In this document: one piece after another, positions 53,823 through 62,313 of the stretch
Position numbering within the stretch: position 1 is the stretch's first letter
Layout: every line of letters begins with the position of its first letter
Assembly: GCF_902459655.1 (NCBI RefSeq)
Contig: NZ_CABPSB010000003.1
Span: 186,001-250,000 of the forward strand
DNA length: 64,000 nucleotides
Reading direction: 5' to 3'
Source of the DNA: Pandoraea anhela
GTDB lineage: Bacteria > Pseudomonadota > Gammaproteobacteria > Burkholderiales > Burkholderiaceae
The notes under the pieces: model-generated
Told to the model about the DNA's origin: nothing
The model's database searches: none
The model's input: the letters and a program-made list of their open reading frames with translations, nothing else
Position numbers and translations under genes: made by a program

Positions 53823-54188
53823 ATGAGCAATACGAAATCGGTGCAATCGCACGGCCACGACGCTGGCCACAATGCCGCCGGCGGCAGCCACGGTAGCGTG
53901 AAGTCGTATCTGATCGGCTTCGTGCTCGCCGTGATCCTCACGGTCGTGCCGTTCAAGCTGGTGATGGATGGCACGATGCCGCCGTCGACGGTGCTGCCGC
54001 TGATCCTCGGCGCAGCCCTCGTGCAGATCATCGTCCACCTGATCTACTTCCTGCACATGGACCGCTCGTCGGAACAGCGCTGGAATGTGATGGCGTTCCT
54101 GTTCACCGTGCTGATCGTGGCCATCGTGCTCGTCGGCTCGCTGTGGATCATGCACAACGCCAACTCGCTGATGATGCCGGGGATGTAA
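53823..54188 (+). CDS. cyoD: Cytochrome bo3 quinol oxidase subunit IV
   Basis: The 121-residue subunit has three helices (SYLIGFVLAVILTVVPFKLV, LPLILGAALVQIIVHLIYFL, VMAFLFTVLIVAIVLVGSLW) and the HMDRSSEQRWN loop typical of CyoD. Directly adjoins cyoC. A heme O synthase gene (cyoE) does not follow, so it must be elsewhere. Confidence 0.94.
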   Translation: MSNTKSVQSHGHDAGHNAAGGSHGSVKSYLIGFVLAVILTVVPFKLVMDGTMPPSTVLPLILGAALVQIIVHLIYFLHMDRSSEQRWNVMAFLFTVLIVAIVLVGSLWIMHNANSLMMPGM

Positions 54189-54224
54189 GTCTTCCCGGAC
54201 TTGCCCGCATGTCTCGGGTAAGCG

Positions 54225-54257
54225 AAAAAGGCGGCTTCGGTTAACCGGGCCGCCTTT
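54225..54257 (+). terminator. Terminator of the cyoABCD operon
   Basis: AAAAAGGCGGC pairs with CCGCCTTTTTTT across a loop that itself contains CGGTTAACCG, giving a stem with a seven-T tail. Confidence 0.9.
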
Positions 54258-54590
54258 TTTTGTTTTTGTTGTTCTCTGCCTTATCGGTACGCAAAAAGTG
54301 CAATTCGATCATCGAATCGCCCTTTTTGCCCATACCTCGCCTATGCGTCGACACCGCCCGCTAACCAACCACCACCAGCCCCCGCTTCCCCCCGAACCCG
54401 CGGCGCTTGCCGGTACCCTGACTCCGCTCCAACTTTAAAGTCGCTCCGTCAGGGCACCGACAATCACCGCTCATCCATCCTGTCTCATCACTGCCCTCGC
54501 ACTGGACGAAGCCACTCGTGTTCGCTGCGGGCGGGGAGATCGAACCCCTTTGCGTACCGCTCGGTGTCGTCGCATCGCTATCGTTGGCGG

Positions 54591-54660
54591 ATCGGGGCGG
54601 GGGCTGCCCGCGGTGCGACTTAACAGGCAATGGAGTGCCGCGGGCGGCCCCCGCCCCGAT
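54591..54660. repeat. 23-bp inverted repeat with 24-nt loop
   Basis: The arms at 54591-54613 (starting ATCGGGGCGGGGGC) and 54638-54660 (ending CCCCCGCCCCGAT) match at 22 of 23 positions. The loop is 54614-54637. No T-tract follows on either side, so it is not a standard terminator. A REP-like or mobile hairpin element is possible. Confidence 0.7.
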
Positions 54661-54782
54661 TGACTGATGACGACGGAAGCGGGTCGGGCGTTTGCTTTGC
54701 CGAGGCGACTTTCAATGCAACCTAAAAAGCGCTTTTGAAAGCGTCCTCAAAAGCGACGCCCAAGGCGACACCCAAAGCCAAT

Positions 54783-56567
54783 TCAACCGTGCGATCCCTT
54801 ATCATCCGGCGGCGTATCCGACGTCGGCGCCGCCAGAATCACGCCCGGACGCACCGGGAGATCCGGCCGAATCCCCAGCAACGGCAGCGCCTGCGAGGCA
54901 ATCTCCGCAAACGCCGGCCCGGCCGCCTGACCGCCGAAGTGCTGCGACGCCTTCGGTTCGTCCACCGACACGGCAATCACCAGACGCGGCGCCGACAAGG
55001 GGGCAATCCCCACGAACGACGCCCGGTACTTCGAGTGATCGTAGCCGTGTGCGCCCGCCTTGTATGCCGTCCCCGTCTTCCCGCCGATGCTGTATCCGGC
55101 CACCTGCGCGGTCGTGGCCGTGCCGCCTGTATCCACCACGCTCGCCAGCATCTTGCGCATCTCCGCCGCCGTGTTTGCATCAATGACGCGCACGCCCTCG
55201 GGCTGCACCGGCGAGTCCGGCTTGACGATCGAGATGGGCACGAGCACGCCGTCGTTAGCGAAGATCGTGTACGCACGCGCCAGTTGGAACAGCGACGCCG
55301 AGATGCCATACCCGTAAGCCATCGTGGCCTGCTCGATGCGTCGCCAGGACTTGTAAGGGCGCAGGCGCCCCGAGACCGCACCAGGGAACCCCAGCTTCGG
55401 CTGCTGGCCCAGTCCGATCTCGGTGAACATGTCCCACATCTCTTCCGCGCGCAACATCGTCGACACCTTTGTCATGCCGATGTTGCTCGACTTCTGAATC
55501 ACGCCTGCCGCTGTCAGTACGCCGTTCGCGGAATCGTCGGTAATGGTCGCTCCTTCGAAGACGTAACGGCCGGGGCCGGTGTCGATAGTCGTGGTCGGTG
55601 TCAGACGGTGCAGATCCAACGCCAGCGCCATGGTGAACGGCTTGAGAATGGAACCCGGCTCGAAGACGTCGGTGAACACCCGGTTGCGCAATTGCTCGCC
55701 GGTCAGATGCTCGCGATCGTTGGGGTTGTACGTCGGCAAGTTGGCCAGCGCCAGCACCTGCCCGCTCTTGGCGTCGATGACGACGGCCATGGCGGCCTTC
55801 GCCCCCGTGCGCTCGACCGCATTCTTTAATGCTTCGTAGGCGATGTATTGCACGCGCGTATCGAGCGTCAGGCGAATGTCCTTGCCGTCGCGCGGCGGGC
55901 TGGAGTCGTCGAGATCCTGAATGGTGCGCCCGATACGGTCCTTGATTACGCGACGCACACCGGCCGTTCCCTCGAGCAAGGGCTCCTCGCCCAGCTCCAT
56001 GCCTTCCTGCCCCTTGTCCTCGACGTTCGTGAAGCCCACGACATGCGCGGCGACTTCCCCTTCCGGGTAGAAACGCTTGAATTCGCTGCTCTCATAAACG
56101 CCGGGAATGCCCAGCGCTTCGACCTGTTTGCCGATCTCCGGCGACACCTGACGCTTCACATAGACGAACTTCTTCTCGCCGATGAGCTTGGTGCGCAGCT
56201 CCTTCACCGGGATGTCGAGCAACTTGCTGGCCTTCTGGACGTCGCTGTCGGACAGGTCGTCCGGCACTTCGGCAGGCACCGCCCAGACGGTGCGCATGGG
56301 CAGGCTGGTGGCGAGCACGCGACCGTCGCGGTCTTCGATCTTGCCTCGCACGCCCGGCATGACGATGGCGTGCTCGTAACGCTTTTCACCCTGTGCGATG
56401 TAGAAGCCGTTGCCCGGGCCGGCAATCCAGAACGCCCGGACCACCAGACCGATGAAGGCGAGGGTAATCAGGATGACGATGAACTTGGAGCGCCACAACG
56501 ACATGCGCGACTGCAAAACAGGACTGGCGGCGAACGTGACGTCCTTGGGCTGGCGATTCTTTTGCAT
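54783..56567 (-). CDS. ftsI: FtsI-type (PBP3) class B penicillin-binding protein, outside any dcw cluster
   Basis: The 594-residue septal peptidoglycan transpeptidase has one N-terminal membrane helix (about 28-50), a pedestal domain (GVRGKIEDRDGRVLATSLPM at about 72-91, VYESSEFKRFYPEGEVAAHV) and the transpeptidase domain with the active-site Ser306 in EPGSILKPF, SSN at about 363 and the KTGT motif in SIGGKTGTAYK. The ATG at 56567 starts MQKNRQPKD; a longer frame upstream is not protein-like. Unlike the usual location between ftsL and murE, here it lies alone between the cyo region and a DUF3047 gene, so it is probably a second copy. Confidence 0.88.
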   Translation of the reverse strand: MQKNRQPKDVTFAASPVLQSRMSLWRSKFIVILITLAFIGLVVRAFWIAGPGNGFYIAQGEKRYEHAIVMPGVRGKIEDRDGRVLATSLPMRTVWAVPAEVPDDLSDSDVQKASKLLDIPVKELRTKLIGEKKFVYVKRQVSPEIGKQVEALGIPGVYESSEFKRFYPEGEVAAHVVGFTNVEDKGQEGMELGEEPLLEGTAGVRRVIKDRIGRTIQDLDDSSPPRDGKDIRLTLDTRVQYIAYEALKNAVERTGAKAAMAVVIDAKSGQVLALANLPTYNPNDREHLTGEQLRNRVFTDVFEPGSILKPFTMALALDLHRLTPTTTIDTGPGRYVFEGATITDDSANGVLTAAGVIQKSSNIGMTKVSTMLRAEEMWDMFTEIGLGQQPKLGFPGAVSGRLRPYKSWRRIEQATMAYGYGISASLFQLARAYTIFANDGVLVPISIVKPDSPVQPEGVRVIDANTAAEMRKMLASVVDTGGTATTAQVAGYSIGGKTGTAYKAGAHGYDHSKYRASFVGIAPLSAPRLVIAVSVDEPKASQHFGGQAAGPAFAEIASQALPLLGIRPDLPVRPGVILAAPTSDTPPDDKGSHG

Positions 56568-56700
56568 GGCGCTCGCGGGGCGTTGAGAGACTTGATACCG
56601 CCGATCGGCAGCGACGCACGACACGATGTCCGTCGACCGACTCCGGCGCAAATACTAGGCGAGATAGCGTAGCACGCAAGCGGCTGTTGTAATAGCGCGA

Positions 56701-56721
56701 AAGCCCCGTCACACGGGGCTT
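56701..56721 (-). terminator. Short hairpin after the DUF3047 gene
   Basis: AAGCCCCGT and ACGGGGCTT form a perfect stem around CAC. Only three T follow on the minus strand, so termination may be partial. Confidence 0.5.
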
Positions 56722-56799
56722 CAAGGGGATTTTTCGAGGCTTTCGACACGGCATTTCGCATGGGTGTCGGCAGGTGAAACCGGGGGCGTGTTCCCGGCG

Positions 56800-57615
56800 C
56801 TATTTGCCTGCATCGAAACGCACGTCGCCATACCAGGCATGCGCACTCGTATGCGTGTTGTCGCTGTCGGTGAAAACGCCGTAACCGAGCAATTTGCCCG
56901 GCTTCTCCTTATACACGCGCTCGTAGTCCGCCGCGAGGTTGCGGGAGAATGTCTGCCACTTGCCGAGCGACGCCTCGCCGCCCGCCACCACGAGCATCTG
57001 TACCCGATCGGTGTGCGGGTTCTGGATCACGCCGCCGACCGGCGCATCGTTGGACCAGATGTACATGAGCGTCGCGTAGGGGAGGTCTTCGCCGCTGGCC
57101 CTGGCGAGCGTCATGACCGCGCGGTCGCCGAACGAGAGCGACGACTTGTCGCCGTCGAAGAAGAAGACGAGCCGCGCAGGCGAATCTTCTTTGTCGCTCA
57201 CCCGGTTATCCGCGCCGGGGACGGCCTTGTCGACCTTCCAGCGCCACGCGACAACCGGCGTTGCATTCAGGTCGACGCCGTCGCCCTTGGCCATGAGTGC
57301 GGATGCCGAGTCCGTCGAGCTCGCTTCGATGATGTTGCGCTTGCCGTCCGTGACGACGCTGTAGACGGTGAGCTTCTTGCCGCTCACGACCGGCAGGTTC
57401 TGCCAACCCGTGGGCAACGCATTGCCCGGACTCGCTTTGGAGAAGGACACGGCCGGCGTCGTCGACGCGCTCGCCGGATCGGCAGCGAATGCCGGCGCCG
57501 CCGCCAGCGACATCGTCGTCAGACAGGCGGTTATCGCCAGGGCCCTGAGGGTCGCGCCCGTGTGACGTCGAGGGGGATTGGCGCGCGAACGAAGCGTCGA
57601 AACAATGCGTTGCAT
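56800..57615 (-). CDS. DUF3047 exported protein
   Basis: The 271-residue protein has an Arg-rich lead and signal peptide (RALAITACLTTMSLAAAPAF, cleavage near AFA-AD). The mature part has VVAWRWKVDKAVP, ARLVFFFDGDKSSLSFGDRA, YATLMYIWSNDAPVGG, WQTFSRNLAADYERVYKEKP and YGVFTDSDNTHTSAHAWYGD, the DUF3047 pattern, a beta-rich periplasmic domain of unknown function. The start at 57615 precedes MQRIV. Confidence 0.83.
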   Translation of the reverse strand: MQRIVSTLRSRANPPRRHTGATLRALAITACLTTMSLAAAPAFAADPASASTTPAVSFSKASPGNALPTGWQNLPVVSGKKLTVYSVVTDGKRNIIEASSTDSASALMAKGDGVDLNATPVVAWRWKVDKAVPGADNRVSDKEDSPARLVFFFDGDKSSLSFGDRAVMTLARASGEDLPYATLMYIWSNDAPVGGVIQNPHTDRVQMLVVAGGEASLGKWQTFSRNLAADYERVYKEKPGKLLGYGVFTDSDNTHTSAHAWYGDVRFDAGK

Positions 57616-57687
57616 GGTGAACGACTCCCACGTTGGAACACGACTTGTGACGGTGCGACGGCTGCCGCGCAACCGTCTGGCCCGGTC

Positions 57688-58323
57688 TCAGCGCTGCTGC
57701 ATGGCGACGCGCAGCCCCAGCCCGATGAAGAGGGCGCCGATGATCTTGCCCTGCCAGCGCAGCAGCCAGGTGAAGCGCCTCACGAACTTGCCCAGCGGCC
57801 GCACGGAAAACACGATGGCGGTGGTGTAGATGGTGCTCATCGCTACGAACACCATCCCCAGCACGAGAAATTGCGCGAAGACGTTCCCTGCGCTCGCATG
57901 CGCGAACTGCGGCATGAACGCGAGGAAGAACAGCGCGGTTTTCGGATTGAGCACCTCGGTTGCCACGGCCTGCACGAATGCGCGGCTCGGCGACACCTGC
58001 GGTGCGGCAGGCAACTGCGGGTCGGACGGCCGCTCACGCAGCGCTTTGATGCCCAGATAAATGAGATAAGCCGCCCCCACGTATTTGACGACGTCGAAGG
58101 CGAGCGCCGAGGTCATCAGCACCGCCGACAGTCCGACCGCCGCGAACAACGTGTGAACGAGATCGCCGAGGGCGATGCCCATGCCCGCCATGACGCCGGC
58201 GTGGCGTCCCCCCTGCACGGTTCGCGTGACGGTAAGCAATACCGCCGGCCCCGGAATCAGAAAAAAACCGAGAACGACAACGACGAACGTGGCAAGCGTG
58301 GCAAGCGTGGCAAGGGTCGGCAT
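57688..58323 (-). CDS. LysE/RhtB-family amino-acid exporter
   Basis: The 211-residue protein has six helices with the LysE pattern (FLIPGPAVLLTVTRTVQGGR, GIALGDLVHTLFAAVGLSAV, VGAAYLIYLGIKALRERP, AVATEVLNPKTALFFLAFMP). The start carries a short repeat LATLATLATF, coded by repeated GTGGCAAGC units. An exporter of threonine-like or homoserine-lactone-like compounds is the family norm; substrate unknown. Confidence 0.88.
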   Translation of the reverse strand: MPTLATLATLATFVVVVLGFFLIPGPAVLLTVTRTVQGGRHAGVMAGMGIALGDLVHTLFAAVGLSAVLMTSALAFDVVKYVGAAYLIYLGIKALRERPSDPQLPAAPQVSPSRAFVQAVATEVLNPKTALFFLAFMPQFAHASAGNVFAQFLVLGMVFVAMSTIYTTAIVFSVRPLGKFVRRFTWLLRWQGKIIGALFIGLGLRVAMQQR

Positions 58324-58479
58324 AAGGGCTCCGGTCGGATGGGGGGCGTTTCACGGCGATGCAATGGCGACATCATCCCAGATTCTGCGAGAGGCCGCCC
58401 AAAAGTGGCGCGAGCGAATCCTGAAGCCGCCAGCGCACGGCCGGCAGACCATGCCCGCTCATTCGATTTTCTCATTCGG

Positions 58480-58555
58480 TTCCCCGTTCGGCCCCTTTGC
58501 CCCTTTATTAGGTCCCTCTATTCGGTCCCATTATTCGGCCCCTCGTTCGATTTCC
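58480..58555. repeat. Irregular TTCGGYCCC direct repeats
   Basis: TTCGGTTCC, TTCGGCCCC, TTAGGTCCC, TTCGGTCCC and TTCGGCCCC recur at 13-23-bp spacing just upstream of the unknown gene at 58588. They may be regulator half-sites or simple sequence slippage. Confidence 0.5.
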
Positions 58556-58587
58556 GCCCACATCCCTGTCCTCAAGGAGCTTTCGCC

Positions 58588-59997
58588 ATGTCATTCGCAA
58601 CCGACGCGACCGTCACGTCTGTCTCGGCCGGCGCCACCCCGAGCATCAGCACACTGTTTCAACTGACGAGGGCGGCCGCGCACTGCGTCTTCGACGCCTT
58701 CCGGGGCGACTTCTCCGGTGCCGCGGCATGCCTGCGAGAGAATGGCTTGCGCGATCTGCTCGCCGACGCATGGCATCAGGCGTCCCTGCGATTTCATCGG
58801 CACGCGGCGGCGCATCCCGGCGCGGCGGACGTCGGCTTCGCCTGTGCACTCAGTGCGCTGACCGTCGGCGCGACTTGCACCTACTTGTGGCCCGAACTCA
58901 AGGCGCTGGAGCAGGCGATCGACGGCGGCGGCGAGGCGCAACGCCAATGGGCATTGCAGACGGATTCGCAATTGCGCCGCCGCACGCTCGCGGACGTCAC
59001 GGCCATGCGTCAGTGTCTGGCCGTGTTCGAGGCGACGGCGCACGCCGCCAAGGCGCGCGAGGACGGCGCTGCGCTGCCGCGTCGCGCGCTGGCGGAGATG
59101 CGGATCGTCGAATCGTTGCTGCTCCATATTGCCGACGCCCCGCAATCCGACTTCGCGCGCAGCGACCGTGTCGCCGGACTCTGTCAGTTGATGGCGCACG
59201 GTCTGGGATTCAAGCTGCCGAAGGCCCTGCGCGACGCCCTGCGTATCTCCGACGAGCGCCCCTCGCTCATACGCGACGACAACGCCTTTGCATTGCTCAA
59301 ATCGCGGTTGGCGCCGGACTGGCGTCACGATGAGGCGGGCTCCCCGACATTCAGCGTCCACCCCATCGATGTGCAGATCTTCGATCCCGCCGAGACGACC
59401 GACGATCTGTCTGCGAAAACCCGGAACGAGCGTCGTTTGCTTACGCACGCCAAAGCGCTGCGTCGCGTGCGGACCCGCCTGGTCGCGCTATTCGCCGCCA
59501 GCGTGCGTCACGACTGCGGTGGCACAGGCGACTGGCGTCACCTCGCAGAGCGGGCGCTGACGGCCGCTGCTCAGCACGGCATGACGTGCGAGCAGGTCAT
59601 GACGGCGCTGGGGGTCGCAACGCGTGCCGGTGTCAGTGCGCGGTATGCCTGGCGGTGGTCCGATGAGCCGACGCCGCAGCCCGGCGAGACGCTACGGCCG
59701 ACGATCGCGCTGGACGTCGCGCAGTGGATCGCGTGCGTCATGATCGTGGCAGGCAGGCCAGAGGGAGATGACCACAATCAGAGCAACGTCGGTCATGTCG
59801 GTAATGTCGGTCATCCCGTTAATGCCGGTCATGCGCCGTGCCCGCCACGACTCGCGGCGCTGGTGCGCGGCGACACGCCGCCGTCGCTCAAGATCGGTAG
59901 CGCCGACTGGATCCTGCTGGTGGATGGTATCGACACGCTGGGGCGCGACCACTGGCACGCCTCGTTTGCTCAGGTCTGCGAAGCCGGCAAACGCTGA
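58588..59997 (+). CDS. Large hypothetical protein, no recognised family
   Basis: The 469-residue protein is not one I recognise. AAGGAG lies 8 bp before the ATG. There is no signal peptide; a hydrophobic stretch at about 88-104 (VGFACALSALTVGATCTYLW) could be one membrane segment or a buried helix. The rest is helical and charged, with many Arg, Ala and Leu (LLADAWHQASLRFHRHA, RTLADVTAMRQCLAVFEATA, LSAKTRNERRLLTHAKALRR, VRTRLVALFAASVRHDCGG). Near the end a short repeat VGHVGNVGHPVNAGHAP is coded by GGTCATGTCG-type units. The Ser/Thr-rich first 25 residues and position-isolated gene recall secreted effectors, but nothing proves it. Confidence 0.55.
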   Translation: MSFATDATVTSVSAGATPSISTLFQLTRAAAHCVFDAFRGDFSGAAACLRENGLRDLLADAWHQASLRFHRHAAAHPGAADVGFACALSALTVGATCTYLWPELKALEQAIDGGGEAQRQWALQTDSQLRRRTLADVTAMRQCLAVFEATAHAAKAREDGAALPRRALAEMRIVESLLLHIADAPQSDFARSDRVAGLCQLMAHGLGFKLPKALRDALRISDERPSLIRDDNAFALLKSRLAPDWRHDEAGSPTFSVHPIDVQIFDPAETTDDLSAKTRNERRLLTHAKALRRVRTRLVALFAASVRHDCGGTGDWRHLAERALTAAAQHGMTCEQVMTALGVATRAGVSARYAWRWSDEPTPQPGETLRPTIALDVAQWIACVMIVAGRPEGDDHNQSNVGHVGNVGHPVNAGHAPCPPRLAALVRGDTPPSLKIGSADWILLVDGIDTLGRDHWHASFAQVCEAGKR

Positions 59998-60056
59998 GTG
60001 CCGCCGGGCCGGTGTGCGGGGGCGGGAGGCATGCCGATGCACACCCGCCATCGCAC

Positions 60057-60587
60057 CTACAGATACGCGCCGCCGAGCAATCCGGCGATGCTGCCCGCCG
60101 CGAGCCACCACAGCGGGTGCACCTTGGTGCGGATCGCGAGCACGGCAACGCTTGCGGTAATGCCCGAGAGCAGCCAGGACGTGGCCGACGCTTGCACGAT
60201 CAGCACTGCGCTCGCGGCGACCAGCCCGGCGGTCATCGGCATCAGACCGGCCTGCACGATGCGTCGCCATGGGCGATCCCGGAAGCGCTCCCACAAATGC
60301 AACACGCCGACCGTGATGAGCGAGGACGGCCCGAACTTCGCGATCGACGTCACGAGCATGCCCTGCCAGCCGGCCACGTGCCAGCCGACGAGCGTCACGA
60401 TCATGAGATTCGGCCCCGGCGCGGCCTGACCGAGCGCGAACAGCGCACTGAATTCCTCCGACGTCATCCAGCGATGCAGATCGACGACCTGACGTTCCAT
60501 CTCCGGCAGGATCGTGTTGCCGCCCCCAAAGGCGAGCACCGATAACTGCGTGAAGATGAGCGCGAGCGAGACGAGCGTGCCGGTCAT
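60057..60587 (-). CDS. chrA: Chromate transporter, second half-size subunit
   Basis: The 176-residue membrane protein has the CHR-domain signature FGGGNTILPEMERQVV, RWMTSEEFSALFALGQAAPG and PGPNLMIVTLVGW, followed by five further helices. It is a half-length CHR protein; its ATG overlaps the stop of the first half by 4 bp (ATGA). Together they form the heterodimeric short-chain type that exports chromate. Probably under the divergent LysR regulator. Confidence 0.87.
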   Translation of the reverse strand: MTGTLVSLALIFTQLSVLAFGGGNTILPEMERQVVDLHRWMTSEEFSALFALGQAAPGPNLMIVTLVGWHVAGWQGMLVTSIAKFGPSSLITVGVLHLWERFRDRPWRRIVQAGLMPMTAGLVAASAVLIVQASATSWLLSGITASVAVLAIRTKVHPLWWLAAGSIAGLLGGAYL

Positions 60588-61174
60588 TGCGACACCCGCC
60601 ACGTGGCGTAGATGGACACGGGCGTCATCACGAGCATGGTCAGCACGAGCGGGACACGCAGCACGGCAATCGCGATGAAGCAGGCCACCGCCACGCCGCC
60701 GAGCGCGAGCGATTTGCGCAACGGCCACGCGACCTTCCAGGCCATCTGAATCAGCAAACCGGCGGCGGCCGCCGCCAGCCCGGCAAAAAGATGCTTCACA
60801 TGGGGATCGTTCTGGAAATGCTGGTAGATCGTACCCAGCGCGATGACCACGGCGGACGGCGCGGCAATCAGACCCAGAATCGACGCGAGCGCGCCGCGCC
60901 AGCCGTGAAAACGCATGCCCAGCGCAACCGACAGGTTGATGATGTTGCCGCCCGGCAAAAACTGGCACAGACCGAGCAAGTCGGTGAACTCGGCAGACGT
61001 GATCCAGCGGTGCTTCTCGACGATCATGCGACGCGCGAGCGGCAGCGCCCCGCCGAACGCGGTCATGCCGAGGCCGAGAAAACCGAAGAAGAGGGCGCGC
61101 ACGCTCGGCGTGTCGGCAATGGGCGCCACGGCGGGGGAGGCAGGCGTGGATGGGGGCGGGGCCGGTGTGTTCAT
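60584..61174 (-). CDS. chrA: Chromate transporter, first half-size subunit
   Basis: The 196-residue CHR-domain membrane protein has MTAFGGALPLARRMIVEKHR, WITSAEFTDLLGLCQFLPGG and NIINLSVALGMRFHGWRGAL. The Pro/Thr-rich lead (PAPPPSTPASPAVAP) precedes helix 1. The start at 61174 is preferred over 61246 because the longer lead is not protein-like. Coupled to the second half through ATGA. Confidence 0.87.
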   Translation of the reverse strand: MNTPAPPPSTPASPAVAPIADTPSVRALFFGFLGLGMTAFGGALPLARRMIVEKHRWITSAEFTDLLGLCQFLPGGNIINLSVALGMRFHGWRGALASILGLIAAPSAVVIALGTIYQHFQNDPHVKHLFAGLAAAAAGLLIQMAWKVAWPLRKSLALGGVAVACFIAIAVLRVPLVLTMLVMTPVSIYATWRVSQ

Positions 61175-61286
61175 GGCGGACGAGTTCAGCAAAAGCGGCA
61201 TGACGGTGGGCCGCCCGGCACCAAGCGCCATGAGGGAGACAGGCACGCGTGCCGCGCGGGACCCCTTGAGAGTAGGCCGATTGCGC

Positions 61287-61302
61287 TATATTGTCCAATA
61301 TA
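61287..61302. promoter_or_regulatory. AT palindrome between chrA genes and their LysR regulator
   Basis: TATATTGTCCAATATA has perfect 7-bp arms (TATATTG and CAATATA) around TC. It lies about 30 bp before the LysR start and fits a LysR-type T-N11-A binding region for the divergent promoters. Confidence 0.6.
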
Positions 61303-61332
61303 TGGAAGTGACTTGAATCATATCGAATCAAT

Positions 61333-62283
61333 ATGGCAAATATCGATGTACGCCTGTTGCGCTACTTCATTGCAGTCGCGGAAACCGGGCACATGACACG
61401 TGCGGCTGAGCGCCTGGGCATCGGGCAACCGCCGCTCTCTCAGCAGATCCGGGTGCTGGAGACGCAATTGGGGGTGACGCTGTTCGAACGGCTGCCGCGC
61501 GGCATGGCGCTCACCGACGCCGGTCAGGCGTTTCTTGCCGATGCCTACGAGGTCGTGCGCAAGCTGGATCAGGCGGTAGACGATGTGAGACGGGTCGCCG
61601 CCGGTGTGAAAGGCCGGTTGTCGGTCGGTTTTACGAGTTCCGCCGCGTTGCATCCGTTCGTGCCGACGGTGATTCGCGCGTTTCGCGGCGATGCGCCGTC
61701 GGTCTCGTTGATGCTGGACGAGGCGAGCACCGGCGAATTGCTCGACGGATTGCGCGACGGGCATATCGACGTCGCATTCATCCGGCAGCCGCAGGGCAAT
61801 ACCGGCGACATCACCGTCGTGCAGGTGCTGGAAGAGCCGATGGTGCTGGCCGTGCCGTCTGCGCATCCGCTCGCGCGCACGGGGCGAGCGGCCGAGGGTG
61901 GCAGGGCAGGCAAGGCCGCGCGTGCCGCCGAAGTCCCGATAACGGCCATCGCGGCGGAGAAGCTCATTCTCTATCGTCGACGGGCGGGACAGGGCCTTTA
62001 CGACGCCATCATCGCCGCCTGTCACGGGGCGGGTTTCAGTCCGACCATCGAGCAGGAAGCGCCGCGCCTGCTCACCACGCTGTCGCTGGTCGCGGCGGGG
62101 CTGGGGGTGTCGGTGGTGCCGGCGTCGCTCATGCGCATGCAGATCGAAGGCATCGTCTACCGGCCGCTCGCGCCATCCCCGCGCGCGCCGCTGTGCTGTG
62201 CGTATCGGGAGGGCGTGCTCGCGGGGCCGACGGCCCGCTTGCTCGCCCATGTGCGCGCCGCCACCGGGGCAGAGGCGGGGTGA
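61333..62283 (+). CDS. LysR-family regulator, divergent from the chromate transporter
   Basis: The 316-residue protein has the HTH LLRYFIAVAETGHMTRAAER / IGQPPLSQQIRVLETQLGVT, then LSVGFTSSAALHPFVPTVIR and the effector domain (DGHIDVAFIRQPQGNTGDIT, AAGLGVSVVPASLMRM). The pattern is close to BenM/CatM-like regulators. Divergent from the chrA pair with an AT palindrome between them. Confidence 0.9.
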   Translation: MANIDVRLLRYFIAVAETGHMTRAAERLGIGQPPLSQQIRVLETQLGVTLFERLPRGMALTDAGQAFLADAYEVVRKLDQAVDDVRRVAAGVKGRLSVGFTSSAALHPFVPTVIRAFRGDAPSVSLMLDEASTGELLDGLRDGHIDVAFIRQPQGNTGDITVVQVLEEPMVLAVPSAHPLARTGRAAEGGRAGKAARAAEVPITAIAAEKLILYRRRAGQGLYDAIIAACHGAGFSPTIEQEAPRLLTTLSLVAAGLGVSVVPASLMRMQIEGIVYRPLAPSPRAPLCCAYREGVLAGPTARLLAHVRAATGAEAG

Positions 62284-62313
62284 GTCGATGCGAGACGTCG
62301 CCAGGTGTTGCCG

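Larger units (their letters stand above)
54189..54782. other. Gene-free region after cyoD
   Basis: About 590 bp. It contains the cyo terminator, then no gene, and the large inverted repeat at 54591-54660. AAAGCG-type words recur at about 54724-54778 (AAAAAGCGC, AAAGCGTCC, AAAAGCGAC). No supported coding frame. Confidence 0.6.

Noticed and set aside
60057-61331. Single 424-residue chromate transporter read in one frame
   Set aside because: The N-terminal part of that frame is a shadow; the two CHR domains lie in different frames as separate genes with an ATGA overlap.
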